A stretch of 64,000 nt of DNA from Enterococcus mundtii (GCF_002947535.1 NZ_PUAP01000017.1:1-64000); one strand, 5' to 3'; positions 26,115-36,079 are shown, counted from the first letter of the stretch. Notes: generated from the letters alone by a model not told the origin. A program made the numbers and translations.

Positions 26115-27215
26115 TTATCGCAACAAGCCACTGATTGCCTGTGAAAGCAGTCTGACGTTCTCTAGTGTTTCTTGATGATCCAATGCCTTATCAAGAGAAG
26201 TTGGGCCAGTTTGGATACTAAATACACTGGGAAGAATCGTCGTTAAATCACCTAAATCTTTTTCCCGACTCCCGCAGATTGCTACAACTTTTTTGTGGTG
26301 TTTTTTTGCCAATGATGCGACACCGTAAGGCACCTTTCCGTGGATCGTCTGTTGATCGATCCGTCCTTCTCCTGTGATCACGATATCGGCTGATTTGATT
26401 TTATTCTCTAAGTCTACTAACTCAGCCACAGTCATAAATCCTGCTTTCATCGTTGCCCCGACAATGGCTAGAGCGCCTCCGATTCCACCAGCTGCGCCAC
26501 TGCCAGGGAGTTTATTCAAATCGATTGCTGTGCTTTCTTTGATTTGTTGAGCGACCTTTTCCGCTTGGGCTTCCAAAAATGCTAGTGTTTCTGGTGAACC
26601 ACCTTTTTGTTTCCCGAATAGCTGAGTCGCACCTTGTTTGCCAGTGTAAGGACTCGTAACATCCGCTGCAATCGTCAATCGTTGCTCGATTCGCTCTAAT
26701 TGAGAGATGTCGAGTGCCTCAATGGATAACAAAGGATTGCCTTCTGTAACACCATTTAATTTCGCCCCTAAGGACTGCAATAAACCCAAGCCGCCATCAG
26801 AACAACCGCTACCACCTAATGTTACGATAACTTCGTCTACCTGCTGATTCAAAGCATCTTTGATCAACTCTCCTAAACCAAAACTTGAAGCTAACCGGAT
26901 CGTTTGATCTGTCGGTTCGGTCAATAAGTCCAAGCCAATGACTTCCGTCGATTCAATGATGGCTAACTTACGGTTCTTTTTTTGTGTCAGCAAGTAACGA
27001 CATTCTTTTTTACGAAAGAGCAGATCCGGACAAAAAAGTGTCCGCCATTCACCACCTAAAGTATCGTAAATCACTTCAGCGGTTCCTTCGCCACCATCAG
27101 CGATTGGTTGATTGATTTTTTGTTCCGCCTCCCCCCAGCCTTGCAAGGCAGCTTGGTTGAGTTCAATGGAAGATGCGCTACCTTTAAATGAATCGATTGC
27201 TGCGAGTAATTTCAT
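26115..27215 (-). CDS. Glycerate kinase, GlxK/GarK family
   Basis: This 366-residue enzyme phosphorylates glycerate with ATP in the cytosol. Family blocks are MKLLAAIDSFKGSASSIELNQAALQGW, PIADGGEGTAEVI, VTLGGSGCSDGGLGLLQSLGA, LPGSGAAGGIGGAL and DIVITGEGRIDQQTIHGKVPYGVA. The start at 27215 follows AAAGGAG; a TTG six bases earlier is too close to that site. It is not in an evident operon: the ABC-F promoter lies right after its stop. Whether the product is 2- or 3-phosphoglycerate cannot be read from the sequence. Confidence 0.93.
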   Translation of the reverse strand: MKLLAAIDSFKGSASSIELNQAALQGWGEAEQKINQPIADGGEGTAEVIYDTLGGEWRTLFCPDLLFRKKECRYLLTQKKNRKLAIIESTEVIGLDLLTEPTDQTIRLASSFGLGELIKDALNQQVDEVIVTLGGSGCSDGGLGLLQSLGAKLNGVTEGNPLLSIEALDISQLERIEQRLTIAADVTSPYTGKQGATQLFGKQKGGSPETLAFLEAQAEKVAQQIKESTAIDLNKLPGSGAAGGIGGALAIVGATMKAGFMTVAELVDLENKIKSADIVITGEGRIDQQTIHGKVPYGVASLAKKHHKKVVAICGSREKDLGDLTTILPSVFSIQTGPTSLDKALDHQETLENVRLLSQAISGLLR

Positions 27216-27273
27216 TCTCAAACTCCTTTAACTGTGATGATTGAACGAAGTGTTTACTTTTACTCTATCATAT

Positions 27274-28164
27274 CTAATATGCTTCAATACCGCTATATTC
27301 ATAGATAGAAAATACTTCAGGATCATAATCGATAAACCGTTGTGACCAATTTTCTGCATCAAAAAATTCGATGATCTCACGATCGACGGTTTGATAAGGG
27401 CTATTTAAGAATGCAGGAAGTTCATCCAAATTCCTTTCTTCCAACAAGAAAATATTTTGTGGATTGTAGAAACGATACCCGGAAATCGCTTTGTTATCAG
27501 TGACTAATTTTTTTTGGAAGAAAATAGATTCAAATGTTCGTAAAGTCACACCACTTTGACCTTCTCGCAACAATTCTAAAATACCGGTCGAACCATTCGT
27601 CTTTTGCAAATATTCTGTATAGGTCAGATACCCTTCTTGATCATTTCCACGACTTGGTAAAATAAAAAAATTGGTTGAGATACCTAACTGTTCAAATGCG
27701 GCTTGATAATCATCTGCTCGTTGTTTTCTGCCGTTATCAGTTGCTCCAAAGAAGAGATCAGTCGTGACTTCAGCTTTTGGTAATTCCATCTCTTTTGAAT
27801 AAAAAGAACTGTTGTGTTTGATCCCTAATTCTTTAGCTTCTAAAATATCAAAATGGTAAATGTCATCAATGGCTGTTTCTGCTTCTGCTTTCTTCAATAA
27901 CTGAAGGTGCTCTTCTTTGAAATGGTTCCAAAAGAAAAGAATGATCTTCGCATTCGTGTACGGTCGAATACGTGAAGCATATGCAACATCAAAACCATAA
28001 TCTAAAAAGATGATGAGTTTATATTGATCGAGTTGCTGTTGGAACGATGACATAAAGGAATCATCCATCAAATCTTTTGCTGAGATGACGTCCATTGTTT
28101 GTACGTATGGGAAAAAATATAACGCCTTATTTTTCGCTATAAGCAATCGTTCGTGTTGGCTCAT
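27274..28164 (-). CDS. Glycosyltransferase-like protein of unknown role
   Basis: This 296-residue soluble protein has alternating beta/alpha pattern. Segments such as KLIIFLDYGFDVAYASRIRPYTNAKIILFFWNHF, TTDLFFGATDNGRKQRADDYQAAFEQLGI and GVTLRTFESIFFQKKLVTDN resemble the GT-B-like CgeB/lipopolysaccharide-type proteins found in lactic acid bacteria. The E-S-x-x-x-x-K-x-L-V-T-x-N block near residue 225 is where nucleotide-sugar contacts would lie. No DxD is needed in such folds. AAGGAGTTG precedes ATG 28164. It stands alone; a role in cell-wall polysaccharide is a guess. Confidence 0.55.
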   Translation of the reverse strand: MSQHERLLIAKNKALYFFPYVQTMDVISAKDLMDDSFMSSFQQQLDQYKLIIFLDYGFDVAYASRIRPYTNAKIILFFWNHFKEEHLQLLKKAEAETAIDDIYHFDILEAKELGIKHNSSFYSKEMELPKAEVTTDLFFGATDNGRKQRADDYQAAFEQLGISTNFFILPSRGNDQEGYLTYTEYLQKTNGSTGILELLREGQSGVTLRTFESIFFQKKLVTDNKAISGYRFYNPQNIFLLEERNLDELPAFLNSPYQTVDREIIEFFDAENWSQRFIDYDPEVFSIYEYSGIEAY

Positions 28165-28459
28165 AGTTATCAACTCCTTATTTTTACTTACTCAAAACAA
28201 ACCTATTAAGTATGGGTTTCCTCTTATAATAGCCCTGCATGAAAGGAAAAAGCGAATGAAACGCTTTCGTTTCAAGTTATTTTTTATAGAAATATAACAA
28301 TAATTATCAAAACAGATAAGAGTTCTATGATTGTTTCATTAAAAATTACAAAAAAGTTTTCAGAATAGTTGTAATTGTCAGACAATTTGTTATTATAGAG
28401 AATATTATTTTATAACCTATTTGTTTTTTCATTCATGTTTTTAGAAAAGAGGGTTTTTG

Positions 28460-29824
28460 TTGGAAAGTACAGAACAAACAAAATTAAAAAAACAGCTAAG
28501 CTCCAGACACATCACGATGCTTGCTTTGGGTGGTGCAATTGGTGCTGGTTTATTCAAAGGAAGTGGTGAAGCCATTGGAATCGCTGGTCCTGCGGTCTTG
28601 CTTGCTTTTTTGATCGGTGGTGGTATTTTATTTATTGTGATGAGTGGTCTAGGTAAGTTAGTTTTAGACGGTGGGGATACACAACATGGATTATCTGGCT
28701 TGATTCGCCCTTATTTAGGTAATCATTCTGCGGACTTCGTCGACTGGGTCTATTACTCCATGTGGATGATCAATATCATCGCTGAGGCTGTAGCAGCAGC
28801 TTCCTTCTTACAATTATGGTTTCCGCATGTCCCTGCATGGTGTTTCATCTTACTTTTAGCTATTTTAACGACTCTGATCAATCTTTATTCTGTCCGTTTG
28901 TTTGCTGAAACCGAATATTGGTTGGCTTTTGCGAAGATCAGTGTCATTATCTTGATGATTCTTTTCGGGTTATATCTCGTCGGACAACAAATGTTAGGAA
29001 CTGGAATTTTTCCTACATTAAGTCAATTGACTGATCACGGTGGCTTTACTCCCCATGGATTAAAAGGGGTCGTTAGTTCATTACTTGTCGTTATCTATTC
29101 ATATGGCGGGTCAGAATTGATTGCAATCACTGTCAGTGAAGCGGACGATCCTAAAAAAGCCATACCAAAAGCGATAAAAGGGGTCATGGGCCGAATTGTT
29201 TCCTTCTATATTATTCCGCTTTTCTTATTGCTGATTCTTTTCCCTTGGAACACTTTAGCTGGTTCTGCGGTTAGCCCATTCGTCTTGGTGTTTGAACAGA
29301 TGAATATCCCTTTTGCTAGTGATATCGTGAACTTCGTCATTGTCTTGGCACTCTTTTCATCGATCAATTCTGGCGTTTATGCTTCTTCTCGTCTATTGTT
29401 TTTCCGTTTGAAAGACAAAAAAGGCACCGCCAAGAAACTGGCAAAGTTGAACAAACATTATGTGCCACAACGTGCTGTATTATTTTGTACCAGCGTGCTA
29501 TATCTGGGTGTCATTCTTTCCTATTTCGTAGGTGACAAACTTTTCGGTTACTTAGCCGGTTCCCTTTCTTATACGGTACTCGTGATTTGGCTAATGATCA
29601 GTGCTGCCGCTTTTCGTTTAGCATTGAAGAAAGGCACTTGGCAAGCCAAAAGCTTTAATTTATTTGCTTTGATCGCGTTAAGCTTGATCTTGATTGGGAT
29701 ACTCATGACAAATTCAATTGGTGTAACGGTCTTGACAGCTTTGTTATATGCGGTGATTTTCTTTAGCTATCAAAAGAAAAAAGATGTCTTTGCGATAAAA
29801 AATGAGCCTTTTTCTTCGATTTGA
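28460..29824 (+). CDS. AAT-family amino acid permease
   Basis: This 454-residue protein has twelve membrane segments. SSRHITMLALGGAIGAGLFKGSGEAIGIAGPAVLLAF is the AAT-family (GABA, proline, aromatic amino acid permease) N-terminus with the G-A-I-G-A-G-L-F substrate loop. VSSLLVVIYSYGGSELIAITVSEADDPKKAIPKAIKG is the conserved segment-6/loop motif. The start is a TTG at 28460, six bases after AAGAGGG; another TTG lies one codon earlier. The leader has an ATTGTC-A-GACAAT palindrome at about 28374-28386 of unknown meaning. Substrate is undetermined. Confidence 0.85.
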   Translation: MESTEQTKLKKQLSSRHITMLALGGAIGAGLFKGSGEAIGIAGPAVLLAFLIGGGILFIVMSGLGKLVLDGGDTQHGLSGLIRPYLGNHSADFVDWVYYSMWMINIIAEAVAAASFLQLWFPHVPAWCFILLLAILTTLINLYSVRLFAETEYWLAFAKISVIILMILFGLYLVGQQMLGTGIFPTLSQLTDHGGFTPHGLKGVVSSLLVVIYSYGGSELIAITVSEADDPKKAIPKAIKGVMGRIVSFYIIPLFLLLILFPWNTLAGSAVSPFVLVFEQMNIPFASDIVNFVIVLALFSSINSGVYASSRLLFFRLKDKKGTAKKLAKLNKHYVPQRAVLFCTSVLYLGVILSYFVGDKLFGYLAGSLSYTVLVIWLMISAAAFRLALKKGTWQAKSFNLFALIALSLILIGILMTNSIGVTVLTALLYAVIFFSYQKKKDVFAIKNEPFSSI

Positions 29825-29860
29825 TTGATGATAAAGCTAGATAACTAAAACTTCCCCATG

Positions 29861-29918
29861 AACCAGCTAGAACATACGAGATCACTTGATGGATCTTTGA
29901 GCTTTCTAGCTGGTTTTT
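29861..29918 (+). terminator. Terminator of the amino acid permease gene
   Basis: AACCAGCTAGAA (29861-29872) pairs with TTCTAGCTGGTT (29904-29915), with an inner GATC-type pair, then U5. It lies about 40 bases past the stop. Confidence 0.85.
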
Positions 29919-30103
29919 ATTAGTCTTTTAAGAGATCTTTGAGCCTGAATGAACAATTCGTCCAAAAAGATCACCCTCGTTTTTTTGCAACGACACTTGA
30001 ACAGATGTTGTTTCACTTCATCGATACGTTCAATTGATGAGGCAATCCATTGATTATCCAAAAAAAATAGCCTCCCGCTGATTGGGTGACTATTTTTTTG
30101 AGT

Positions 30104-31516
30104 TTATATCGTTTCCTTCACAACGTTCAATTGTTCCTGCTTTTCTTTATTTTTTGCAATACCTAAACCAGTAATGGCACTGACCATCGAAAAGACGGGA
30201 GAAAGCAAACTGAAAAATACAAATGGTAAGTAGGTCATCGTTGGTATCCCAAACGTGCTGGCAACAAAACTACCGGCAATCCCCCAAGGAATAAGGTAAT
30301 TGATGACTGTCCCTCCATCTTCTAAGGTACGACTCAAAACAGTTGGATCAAGTCCGGCTTTTTTGTATGTTTCTTTGAACGCATTTCCGGGTAAGATCAC
30401 AGATAAGAACTGTTCACCGATAAACAGATTGACACCAATACTCGTCATTAGTGTCGTAAAAATCAGTTTAGGTGTCGTCGTCATTTTCTTCGATACCACT
30501 TCCATCACTGTAGAGATCAACTCAAATTCGATCAATAAACCGCCTAATGAAAGCGTCAGAATAATCAAGGAAACTGTAGGCATCATACTTTCAATCCCAC
30601 CGCGGCTAAGTAACGCATCGATTTGCGCGTTTCCTGTTTCAGATAGAAAACCAGATTCGAGGACTGTCGCTAGTCCTGAGAACGAAGTGCTTGGATCTTG
30701 GATAAAAATCATTCCAACTGCTACGGCAACATTCAACAGGATCGTTAAGATCGCTGGAACTTTTTTCCAAGCACAAACCAGCATCAAGAATAAAGGGATT
30801 AGAGACCAGATCGAAATCGTAAAGTTATTTTCTAAGATGGTTATTACATTTTGGATTTCTGTCAAGCTAGCACCTTTATCTGTATGTCCTAAAAATGCAA
30901 ACAAAATCAAAGAAACAATAAATGCCGGAAGTGTTGACCACATCATATGTTTGATATGTTTAAATAGATCCGCATCAACAATTGCTGCTGCCAGATTTGT
31001 CGATTCAGATAATGGCGACATCTTATCTCCAAAAACTGCCCCAGAAACAATGGCACCGACGACTAATGCGGGGTTCAATCCCAACGTTGTGCCGATACCG
31101 AAAAAGGCGATACCGATGGTTGACATGACAGTAAAGGCACTACCGACTGCACTGCCGACAATGGCACATACAACAAAAACGGAAGGCACAAACCAGGGGA
31201 CACTAATGATTTTAAAGCCATAGACCATCAACGTTGGAATGATGCCAGCTTGGATCCAGACCGCAATCAATGCGCCGACTAAAATAAAGATAAAGATCGG
31301 GATGATCCCCGGTTTAAGTCCATTGATGATTCCTTCATGTAATCGATCGGTTGGCTGTTTCTTCACTACTGCGTAGACCATGACCATACCAATAGCAATC
31401 AAAATCGCGATATTCGGTGAAATCTTAAAGCCAACTACTCCGGCTGCTATCGTTGCAACGATAATTATTAATACACTCACTGCTTCTATAAAACTAGGTT
31501 TTTTTATTTTTTCCAT
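30104..31516 (-). CDS. NhaC-family transporter, probable tyrosine-regulated amino acid/Na+ carrier
   Basis: This 470-residue protein has about twelve membrane segments and the NhaC pattern: AFTVMSTIGIAFFGIGTTLGLNPALVVGAIVSGAVFGDKMSPLSESTNLAAAI is its core block. NhaC proteins are Na+/H+ antiporters, but several close homologues are coupled to amino acids. The leader is a T-box whose specifier reads as UAC (Tyr), so tyrosine uptake is the likely role. The start at 31516 (MEKIKKPSF) is seven bases after GGAG; ATG 31522 is too close. It ends in a short A/T-rich hairpin near 30060-30100. Confidence 0.8.
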   Translation of the reverse strand: MEKIKKPSFIEAVSVLIIIVATIAAGVVGFKISPNIAILIAIGMVMVYAVVKKQPTDRLHEGIINGLKPGIIPIFIFILVGALIAVWIQAGIIPTLMVYGFKIISVPWFVPSVFVVCAIVGSAVGSAFTVMSTIGIAFFGIGTTLGLNPALVVGAIVSGAVFGDKMSPLSESTNLAAAIVDADLFKHIKHMMWSTLPAFIVSLILFAFLGHTDKGASLTEIQNVITILENNFTISIWSLIPLFLMLVCAWKKVPAILTILLNVAVAVGMIFIQDPSTSFSGLATVLESGFLSETGNAQIDALLSRGGIESMMPTVSLIILTLSLGGLLIEFELISTVMEVVSKKMTTTPKLIFTTLMTSIGVNLFIGEQFLSVILPGNAFKETYKKAGLDPTVLSRTLEDGGTVINYLIPWGIAGSFVASTFGIPTMTYLPFVFFSLLSPVFSMVSAITGLGIAKNKEKQEQLNVVKETI

Positions 31517-31612
31517 ATCCATTCTCCTTTTTTAAGTTTGTTACGTCTTAAAAAAGCTTCGATATCGAATGACTCCGCCACAATTCATCTGCGTTTCCTC
31601 CCTAAAAAAAGA

Positions 31613-31819
31613 CAAAAAGATCTGTTTTCAACTAAGGACGAATTTCTCCGCGGTACCACCTTAATTAAAAACAGATCTGTTTTTCACTTTGATTTGAATG
31701 ATTTAATTGTTAAAACTTTTCCTGTAATTCATAGAAATGGCTTGGTCGGTTCGCAGCAACCACCGACTTTCTGAACAAAACACCAAAACTACTACTGGGT
31801 GAAAAGTGAACTTTCATGA
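31613..31819 (-). promoter_or_regulatory. T-box riboswitch (tyrosine specifier) of the NhaC-type gene
   Basis: The T-box GGTGGTACCGCGGAG is at 31660-31646 on the minus strand. Stem I has the usual AGTCGGTGGTTGCTGCGAAC apex. The specifier region reads GAATTACAGG (31730-31721), so UAC, tyrosine. Long terminator arms (31659-31678 and 31618-31637) end in a U run. Confidence 0.85.
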
Positions 31820-31848
31820 AGTTTACCTGCATCTTGACAATTTGTCAA
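31820..31848 (-). promoter_or_regulatory. Sigma-A promoter of the Tyr T-box transcript
   Basis: TTGACA (31848-31843) and TAAACT (31825-31820) are 17 bases apart on the minus strand, just in front of Stem I. Confidence 0.75.
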
Positions 31849-31924
31849 TCTAAATGTGTTTTTTCTGAAAACAAATGTTATGATTCACAATCAGCAAGTC
31901 CTTTCTTCTATCCATCATTTCCCG

Positions 31925-33130
31925 TTATTTTTTTGCAAGGATTGCTTGATGCTCCTGCTTTATTTTATCTAGTAGTTCTGGTTTTTCAAATAGATCTAAT
32001 GCAGTATTTGCCAATAGTTCAGCAGCAATGGCAATCGAAGCTAGTCCTTTTTCACTACGAGCAGCTGCTTTAAATTCTTCCGAATGACCGGCGATATATT
32101 CATCCGCAATCGAGACAGTTGGTTGGATCGTCGGAATCACATGACTCACGTTACCAACATCAGAAGAACCTAGACTTGTTTGTTCTTTTGTTTCGATTTC
32201 TTCATCAGGTACACCTGCTGCATTCACATGGCTGAAGAACAGCGCATCAAACGAAGGCGTCACGATCACATCATCAACGGAATTTTGGAACAATCCAAAT
32301 TCATAACTTGTTCCCGTACTCAAAGCCGCACCTTTCACAATATTCTCGACTTTTTGATACACCTCATTCAATGTCTGACGATTTTTTGCTCGTAAGTAAA
32401 ATCGACCCGCTGCATATTCAGGAATCACATTCGCAGCGACTCCCCCATCCGTGATGATGCCATGGATATTGACGTCTTTTGGCAGTTGCAGGCGCAACGC
32501 GTTGATTCCATTAAACACTTGAATCAACGCTTCTAAGGCATTCACTCCTTTTTCTGGTGCGGCTGCCGCATGGGAAGCAACGCCATGAAATTTGATATCT
32601 ACTGGATCATTGGCTAATGATTCTGTCATTTTACCGTAGCGGTATGCGGGATGGACACAAAGGGCTGCATCCACATCTTCAAAAAAGCCTTCCCGTACAA
32701 AACTTCCTTTAGCTGATCCGTTTTCGCCACCTTCTTCTCCAGGTGTGCCATATACGCGGATTTCTCCACCAATCTCAGCAATTCGTTCACGTAAAACACT
32801 TGCGGCTAAGACAGAATACGTACCAAACAAGTTGTGTCCACAAGCATGACCGATTCCTGGTAAAGCGTCAAATTCTGCTAAAAAAGCAATCGTTGGTCCT
32901 GGTTTTCCTGAAGCGTAACGAGCATCAAATCCTGTTCGATGACCAGCAACATCTTTTGTCACAGAAAATCCTTCTTTTTCTAATTGTTTGATCAAGGCAT
33001 CTGAAGAATAAAACTCATAGTTACTGACCTCTGGATGGTCATGGATATCGAGTGCTAATGCTTGGTATTCAGTTAATCGTTGCTGGATTGCTTCCTTAAA
33101 AGAATGTGTTGTTAAAGTAGATGTTGTCAT
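31925..33130 (-). CDS. M20-family amidohydrolase (N-acyl amino acid / amidohydrolase type)
   Basis: This 401-residue metallohydrolase has the M20 layout. IAFLAEFDALPGIGHACGHNLFGTYS has the first metal ligands, TPGEEGGENGSAKG the Glu-Glu pair, and KFHGVASHAAAAPEKGVNALEALI begins the lid domain. Later TSLGSSDVGNVSHVIPTIQPT and AGHSEEFKAAA carry the last ligands. The family (AbgB/HipO-like) hydrolyses acylated or aminobenzoylated amino acids. The start at 33130 follows GGAGG. It is last in the metNIQ operon, so it may free methionine or another amino acid from an acylated precursor. That role is inference. Confidence 0.85.
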   Translation of the reverse strand: MTTSTLTTHSFKEAIQQRLTEYQALALDIHDHPEVSNYEFYSSDALIKQLEKEGFSVTKDVAGHRTGFDARYASGKPGPTIAFLAEFDALPGIGHACGHNLFGTYSVLAASVLRERIAEIGGEIRVYGTPGEEGGENGSAKGSFVREGFFEDVDAALCVHPAYRYGKMTESLANDPVDIKFHGVASHAAAAPEKGVNALEALIQVFNGINALRLQLPKDVNIHGIITDGGVAANVIPEYAAGRFYLRAKNRQTLNEVYQKVENIVKGAALSTGTSYEFGLFQNSVDDVIVTPSFDALFFSHVNAAGVPDEEIETKEQTSLGSSDVGNVSHVIPTIQPTVSIADEYIAGHSEEFKAAARSEKGLASIAIAAELLANTALDLFEKPELLDKIKQEHQAILAKK

Positions 33131-33155
33131 ATCGATTTCCTCCAGTTTGCTTTTT

Positions 33156-33995
33156 TTATTTTTTACCAAATGTTTCCCAAGCAGGTACGCTTGATCCTTT
33201 TGATGTTTCTTCAATCACTTTTGCTGTTTCTGCGGTTTGATACGTATCGACGATTTTTTGGTACGTTTCATTATTTTCATCTTCTTTTCTTGCCACAATA
33301 ATATTGACATATGGTCTGGCGCTGTCATCGACAGGTTCTAAAAAGATCGCATCACTCGTTGGGTTCAATCCTGCATCGACTGCCACACCACTGTTGATTA
33401 CTGAAAGATCCACGTCATTCAATGCACGAGCTGTTTGTGAGGCATCCAGTTCAGAAATGTCTAGGTTCTTTGTATTTTCAGTGATATCTGAAGTAGTCGG
33501 CGTTTGGCCTTTCGCTGGATCAACTTTGATCAAACCAGCTGTTTGTAGCAATAGCAACGCACGTCCGCCATTTGTGACATCGTTAGGAATAGCTACTTTT
33601 GCACCATCCTCGATATCATCAGTGGATTGGATCGTATTGGAATAGATTCCTAACGGTGCATTTACTGTGTTGCCGATCGAGACTAGATCCGTTCCGTGCT
33701 CTGTATTGTAGTTATCTAAAAAGAATTGATGTTGAAAAGCGTTGAGGTCGATCGAGCCATCCGCTAATGCGGCATTCGGTTGGTTATAGTCGGTAAATTT
33801 CACGTATTCTAATTCAATGTCTTCTTTTGCTAGACGTTCTTTGACATCATCCCAGACATCAGTGTCCTCTCCAATGATCCCAAGTTTTACTGTCGTTTGT
33901 TTGCTTGCATCTGTTTCAGCATTTCCTTGGCTACAGCCAGCCAACCAAATAAGTGCAACAAAAGCGAGTACTGTATAACGAATGATTTTTTTCAT
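33156..33995 (-). CDS. metQ: Methionine ABC transporter substrate-binding lipoprotein
   Basis: This 279-residue lipoprotein of the NlpA/MetQ family has the lipobox LIWLAGC (Cys21). Hallmarks are VKLGIIGEDTDVWDDVKERL, DIELEYVKFTDYNQPNAALADGSIDLNAFQHQFFLDNYN and GAKVAIPNDVTNGGRALLLLQTAGLI. It delivers methionine to MetNI from the outer face of the membrane. It follows metI with a GGAGG site. The Met T-boxes upstream of metN support the substrate. Confidence 0.93.
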   Translation of the reverse strand: MKKIIRYTVLAFVALIWLAGCSQGNAETDASKQTTVKLGIIGEDTDVWDDVKERLAKEDIELEYVKFTDYNQPNAALADGSIDLNAFQHQFFLDNYNTEHGTDLVSIGNTVNAPLGIYSNTIQSTDDIEDGAKVAIPNDVTNGGRALLLLQTAGLIKVDPAKGQTPTTSDITENTKNLDISELDASQTARALNDVDLSVINSGVAVDAGLNPTSDAIFLEPVDDSARPYVNIIVARKEDENNETYQKIVDTYQTAETAKVIEETSKGSSVPAWETFGKK

Positions 33996-34010
33996 GATGA
34001 TTCCTCCAGT

Positions 34011-34691
34011 TTAATGTGATATTTTTTTGATCAATAAGTTGCTGATCCATTGACTTAAGAAAACAAGGATCAAGATCAACAAAGTGGCGACGATAGTCAC
34101 GTCTGTTTGAAAACGATTATACCCACGAGAAATAGCTAGGTTTCCTAATCCTCCTGCCCCAACTGCTCCTGCCATGGCAGTCAAGCCAATGACATTGATG
34201 ATCGTCAATGCAGAAACACGAATGATCCCTGGCAATCCTTCGATCAAATAGACTCTAAAAACGATCCCTAATGGACTGGTTCCCATTGATTCGGCCGCTT
34301 CAATCACTCCAGGATCTACTTCTAACAACGCATTTTCTACTTGTCGAGCAAAAAATGGCACAACCCCAAAGATCAAAGGAACCAAAGCGGCTTTCGCGCC
34401 AATCGTAGTACCGACTAAAAATCGAGTCGTCAATGCCAGTAAAGAAAGTAAAATGATAAAGGGAATCGAGCGGACAACATTGATGACTTTGTCTAGTACC
34501 TCATAAAGCAAGCGATTTTCAAGCAGACCTTTCGGACGAGTCACAACGAGTACGATCCCAAAACCGAGACCGATCACACCTCCGATCAAAGCGGTCCAAA
34601 AAGACATATACAACGTTTGTTTCGTCGCTTCAATAAATTCATCGGGTATCAAATAGACATTGGGTAAATAGGTTTCTAAGAAATGTGTCAT
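34011..34691 (-). CDS. metI: Methionine ABC transporter permease
   Basis: This 226-residue protein has five membrane segments. TLYMSFWTALIGGVIGLGFGIVL and VNVVRSIPFIILLSLLALTTRFLVGTTIGAKAALVPLIFGVVPFFARQVENALLEVDPGVIEAAESMG are the MetI-type permease core, including the E-A-A-x-x-x-G coupling loop. It starts one base after the metN stop region with AAGGAGG. It forms the channel of MetNIQ. Confidence 0.93.
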   Translation of the reverse strand: MTHFLETYLPNVYLIPDEFIEATKQTLYMSFWTALIGGVIGLGFGIVLVVTRPKGLLENRLLYEVLDKVINVVRSIPFIILLSLLALTTRFLVGTTIGAKAALVPLIFGVVPFFARQVENALLEVDPGVIEAAESMGTSPLGIVFRVYLIEGLPGIIRVSALTIINVIGLTAMAGAVGAGGLGNLAISRGYNRFQTDVTIVATLLILILVFLSQWISNLLIKKISH

Positions 34692-34692
34692 A

Positions 34693-35766
34693 TCAGCGTC
34701 CTCCTTGAATCACTTTCATTTCCTTACTTGCTCCGTTTTTTTGTAAAATCGTTGCTTGTACACCAGATTCAATAAGATAAGCCAAGGCTTTTTCTCTTTG
34801 ATGGATCTCTCCTGATAAAGTAACGATCAATCGTCCTAATGGGGTTTCTTGTAATAGTTCTACATTGCCGTATAAAATATTCGCACTGACTTGGTATTTG
34901 CTATAAAGTTGTGCGATCAACGGTTCATTCGTTTGTGTGCCCACATAACTCAATTCCACTAACCATTTATTCGTCAACTGATCTGCAAAAGCATGGTGCG
35001 AGCGAATCGTTTCTAATGCTTGGTCAACGTGGGTGGCTGTTCGGATAAACTCTTGCGTCAAAACTTCTTTTGGTGCACTGAAAATCTGAACGCTACTTCC
35101 TTGTTCAATCACTTCTCCGTTTTCCATCACAGCTACTTTGTTACAAATTTCTTTAACGACTTGCATCTCATGTGTGATCAAGACGATCGTCAATCCTAAT
35201 TGTTGGTTCAATTTTTTCAACAAAGCTAAAATCTGATGCGTCGTTTTTGGATCTAAGGCACTCGTTGCCTCATCACAAAGTAATACTTGTGGATCACTGG
35301 CTAATGCACGAGCGATAGCAACTCTTTGCTTTTGTCCTCCTGAAAGTTGTTTTGGATAAGCAGTAGCTTTTTCTTCTAACCCGACTAATGTTAGAAGCTC
35401 ATTGACTTTTTGACGACGCTCCTGTTTCGATTTTTTCGTATATTTCAACGAGAAATCGACGTTGTCAAAAATCGTGCGACTTTCCATTAGGTGAAAATGT
35501 TGAAAAATCATCCCGATCGATTTTCGTTCTTTTCGTAATTCTTTCGGGGATAGTTGCCCTAGCTCTGTTCCATTGATGATTACTTTGCCACTTGTTGGTT
35601 TTTGTAACAGGTTCATGACACGTACCAACGTACTTTTCCCAGCACCTGAATAACCAACGATACCGTAAACATCTCCTTTAGCAATCGAAAGATCCACCTG
35701 TTTCACTGCCTGGATCGTCTTTTCTTTTTGTTGGAAAGAAACATTTATTGCTTGTAATTCAATCAT
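34693..35766 (-). CDS. metN: Methionine ABC transporter ATP-binding protein
   Basis: This 357-residue protein has Walker [14 protein letters not shown]-loop [10 protein letters not shown], signature [15 protein letters not shown], and Walker [14 protein letters not shown]. The C-terminal 90 residues (about 265-345) are the NIL domain that binds methionine and gives transinhibition in MetN. GGAGGAG precedes the ATG. It is first in metN-metI-metQ-amidohydrolase, behind two T-boxes. Confidence 0.95.
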   Translation of the reverse strand: MIELQAINVSFQQKEKTIQAVKQVDLSIAKGDVYGIVGYSGAGKSTLVRVMNLLQKPTSGKVIINGTELGQLSPKELRKERKSIGMIFQHFHLMESRTIFDNVDFSLKYTKKSKQERRQKVNELLTLVGLEEKATAYPKQLSGGQKQRVAIARALASDPQVLLCDEATSALDPKTTHQILALLKKLNQQLGLTIVLITHEMQVVKEICNKVAVMENGEVIEQGSSVQIFSAPKEVLTQEFIRTATHVDQALETIRSHHAFADQLTNKWLVELSYVGTQTNEPLIAQLYSKYQVSANILYGNVELLQETPLGRLIVTLSGEIHQREKALAYLIESGVQATILQKNGASKEMKVIQGGR

Positions 35767-35796
35767 TTTTACTCCTCCTTCGATTTGACGATAAAA

Positions 35797-36045
35797 AAGG
35801 CATCCTCAAGAAAATGACTCATCACTTTCTTGAGGACGCCTTTTTGCGTGTTACCACCTCATGTTCAAGTTACACTTACATGTAACTCCTCTTCGAGTAC
35901 AAACATACTCTAGCAAGTTAACGGTTGCGACCGTCACCGTCTCACAATTTTGCTCGGGGTGAATTGCTCAATAGCCATTTTCCAAACATGCCGCCTTGCT
36001 TCTTCTCAGCTACCGAAGCTCTCTGTTAAAGGTTTTTGTATTTGT
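35797..36045 (-). promoter_or_regulatory. T-box riboswitch (methionine), metN-proximal copy
   Basis: Read on the minus strand, the T-box appears as GGTGGTAACACGC (35858-35846), a variant of the usual GGTGGTACCGCG. Stem I holds GAGAGCTTCGGTAGCTGAG, and the specifier context GGAAAATGGC gives AUG (35978-35976). The terminator is a long stem (about 35797-35840) rich in GGC/GCC, ending in six U and 30 bases before the metN start. Confidence 0.85.
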
Positions 36046-36079
36046 ACTTACTATTTCAACGCAAAAAATATATAAAAAA

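Noticed and set aside
28374-28386. GlnR/TnrA box before the amino acid permease (ATTGTC-A-GACAAT)
   Set aside because: The palindrome is real but does not fit the TGTNAN7TNACA consensus.
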